Positions 5,511 to 5,916 of a DNA stretch of 5,916 nt are shown one piece after another. The DNA lies in assembly GCA_030668905.1 (NCBI GenBank), contig DAOVEQ010000068.1, forward strand, positions 1-5,916, written 5' to 3'. Numbering within the stretch: position 1 is the first letter of the stretch; every line of letters begins with the position of its first letter. The notes beneath the pieces were generated by a model. It saw only the letters and a program-made list of their open reading frames with translations. It did not search any database and had not been told where the DNA came from. Made by a program: the position numbers and the translations under genes. This stretch comes from Thermococci archaeon (GTDB taxonomy: Archaea > Methanobacteriota_B > Thermococci > Methanofastidiosales > B48-G16).

Positions 5511-5529
5511 CCAATGGAGAGTATGATGC

Positions 5530-5916
5530 ATGGGGAAGCTAGAGATGGAAAGTATTATTGTTGTTTCGGATGTTCATCTGGGGCATAAGAGATCTAACTT
5601 TGAGGAGTTTAATGAGTTTCTTGATTGGATCGGTAATAAAGAGCTGGTTGTAGAAGGAAAGAAGAGGATCAGGTACCCTGACTCAATTATATTACTTGGT
5701 GACATCCTGGAGTTGTGGGAACCTAAAAATGATGACTTTGGATATGTGGGCAGGCAATCAAGGAAGTTACTTGAGAAGATAATTGATCTCCCGTGTGAGA
5801 AGATATATGTTCTGGGAAATCACGATAAGAGTCTCGAAGAACTTCGTGCACAGAAGTATATTTTGCCTGGTGGAGATTTTGAGATATTCTACAGGCATTT
5901 CCCGAAAAACGTGGAG
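5530..5916 (+). CDS. Calcineurin-like metallophosphoesterase, N-terminal part
   Basis: The frame is open from ATG 5530 to the window edge (129 residues) and continues beyond it. Three of the metal-binding blocks of the metallophosphoesterase superfamily are present in order: SDVHLG (13-18, D14 and H16), LLGDILELW (55-63, D58 and E61) and GNHD (96-99). The later His-bearing blocks would lie beyond the edge. These enzymes use a two-metal centre to hydrolyse phosphomono- or diesters. The DVH-GD-GNHD pattern and early position resemble LpxH-like and archaeal YfcE/UDP-sugar hydrolase-like members, but the substrate is unknown. The start at 5530 is preferred for a GGAGA at 5516-5520 and a BoxA at 5501-5510. 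ATG 5545, giving MESIIVVSDVH, is a plausible alternative and removes only five residues. The gene is divergent from the nuclease-like gene. Confidence 0.88.
   Translation, partial: MGKLEMESIIVVSDVHLGHKRSNFEEFNEFLDWIGNKELVVEGKKRIRYPDSIILLGDILELWEPKNDDFGYVGRQSRKLLEKIIDLPCEKIYVLGNHDKSLEELRAQKYILPGGDFEIFYRHFPKNVE

Noticed and set aside
1..5916. CRISPR array, tRNA or rRNA gene, insertion sequence, attachment site
   Set aside because: I saw no regularly spaced repeats, cloverleaf-like segment, transposase motif or flanking direct repeats by eye. Short direct repeats could still be missed without a computed search.

Overview
The window looks archaeal. Its protein types fit this: the tail of a polyprenyl (geranylgeranyl-type) diphosphate synthase, an RlmE/FtsJ methyltransferase without a TRAM domain, an archaeal-style fused Nnr, and an archaeal-looking metallophosphoesterase. 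Two genes have GGTGA Shine-Dalgarno motifs, and TATA/BoxA-like elements lie about 25 bases before several starts, which suggests leaderless or short-leader transcripts. A methanogen-related euryarchaeal lineage (Halobacteriota) is my best guess; the species cannot be read from the sequence. Most of the DNA is AT-rich, roughly 35-40% G+C in the lines I counted.

Layout. (1) Bases 1-233, plus strand: 3' end of a polyprenyl synthetase gene. (2) Bases 214-3116, minus strand: a tightly packed operon read in the order AI-2E-family membrane protein, bifunctional NAD(P)H-hydrate repair enzyme (nnr), 23S rRNA 2'-O-methyltransferase (rlmE). Consecutive genes overlap by 11 and 8 bases, and rlmE overlaps the convergent synthase gene by 20 bases. 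(3) Bases 3117-5371, an accessory stretch on the minus strand. It holds a zinc-ribbon protein of about 50% G+C, clearly richer than its neighbours, and upstream of it a two-gene unit: a 307-residue protein with a PD-(D/E)XK-nuclease-like C-terminal half, followed after 14 bases by a 59-residue protein with a perfect GGTGA ribosome-binding site. (4) From 5530 on the plus strand: a divergent calcineurin-like metallophosphoesterase gene that runs off the window.

The housekeeping parts do membrane-lipid precursor synthesis, repair of damaged NAD(P)H, and ribosome maturation. The accessory stretch is the most likely place for something undescribed. The nuclease-like gene has no methyltransferase beside it and is coupled to a tiny conserved-looking partner, so it is a candidate stand-alone nuclease or defence module. 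That function is inference only. No stretch longer than 300 bases lacks a gene once the 59-residue gene is counted. The gaps at 3117-3287, 3993-4253 and 5372-5529 hold promoter-like elements and short inverted repeats.
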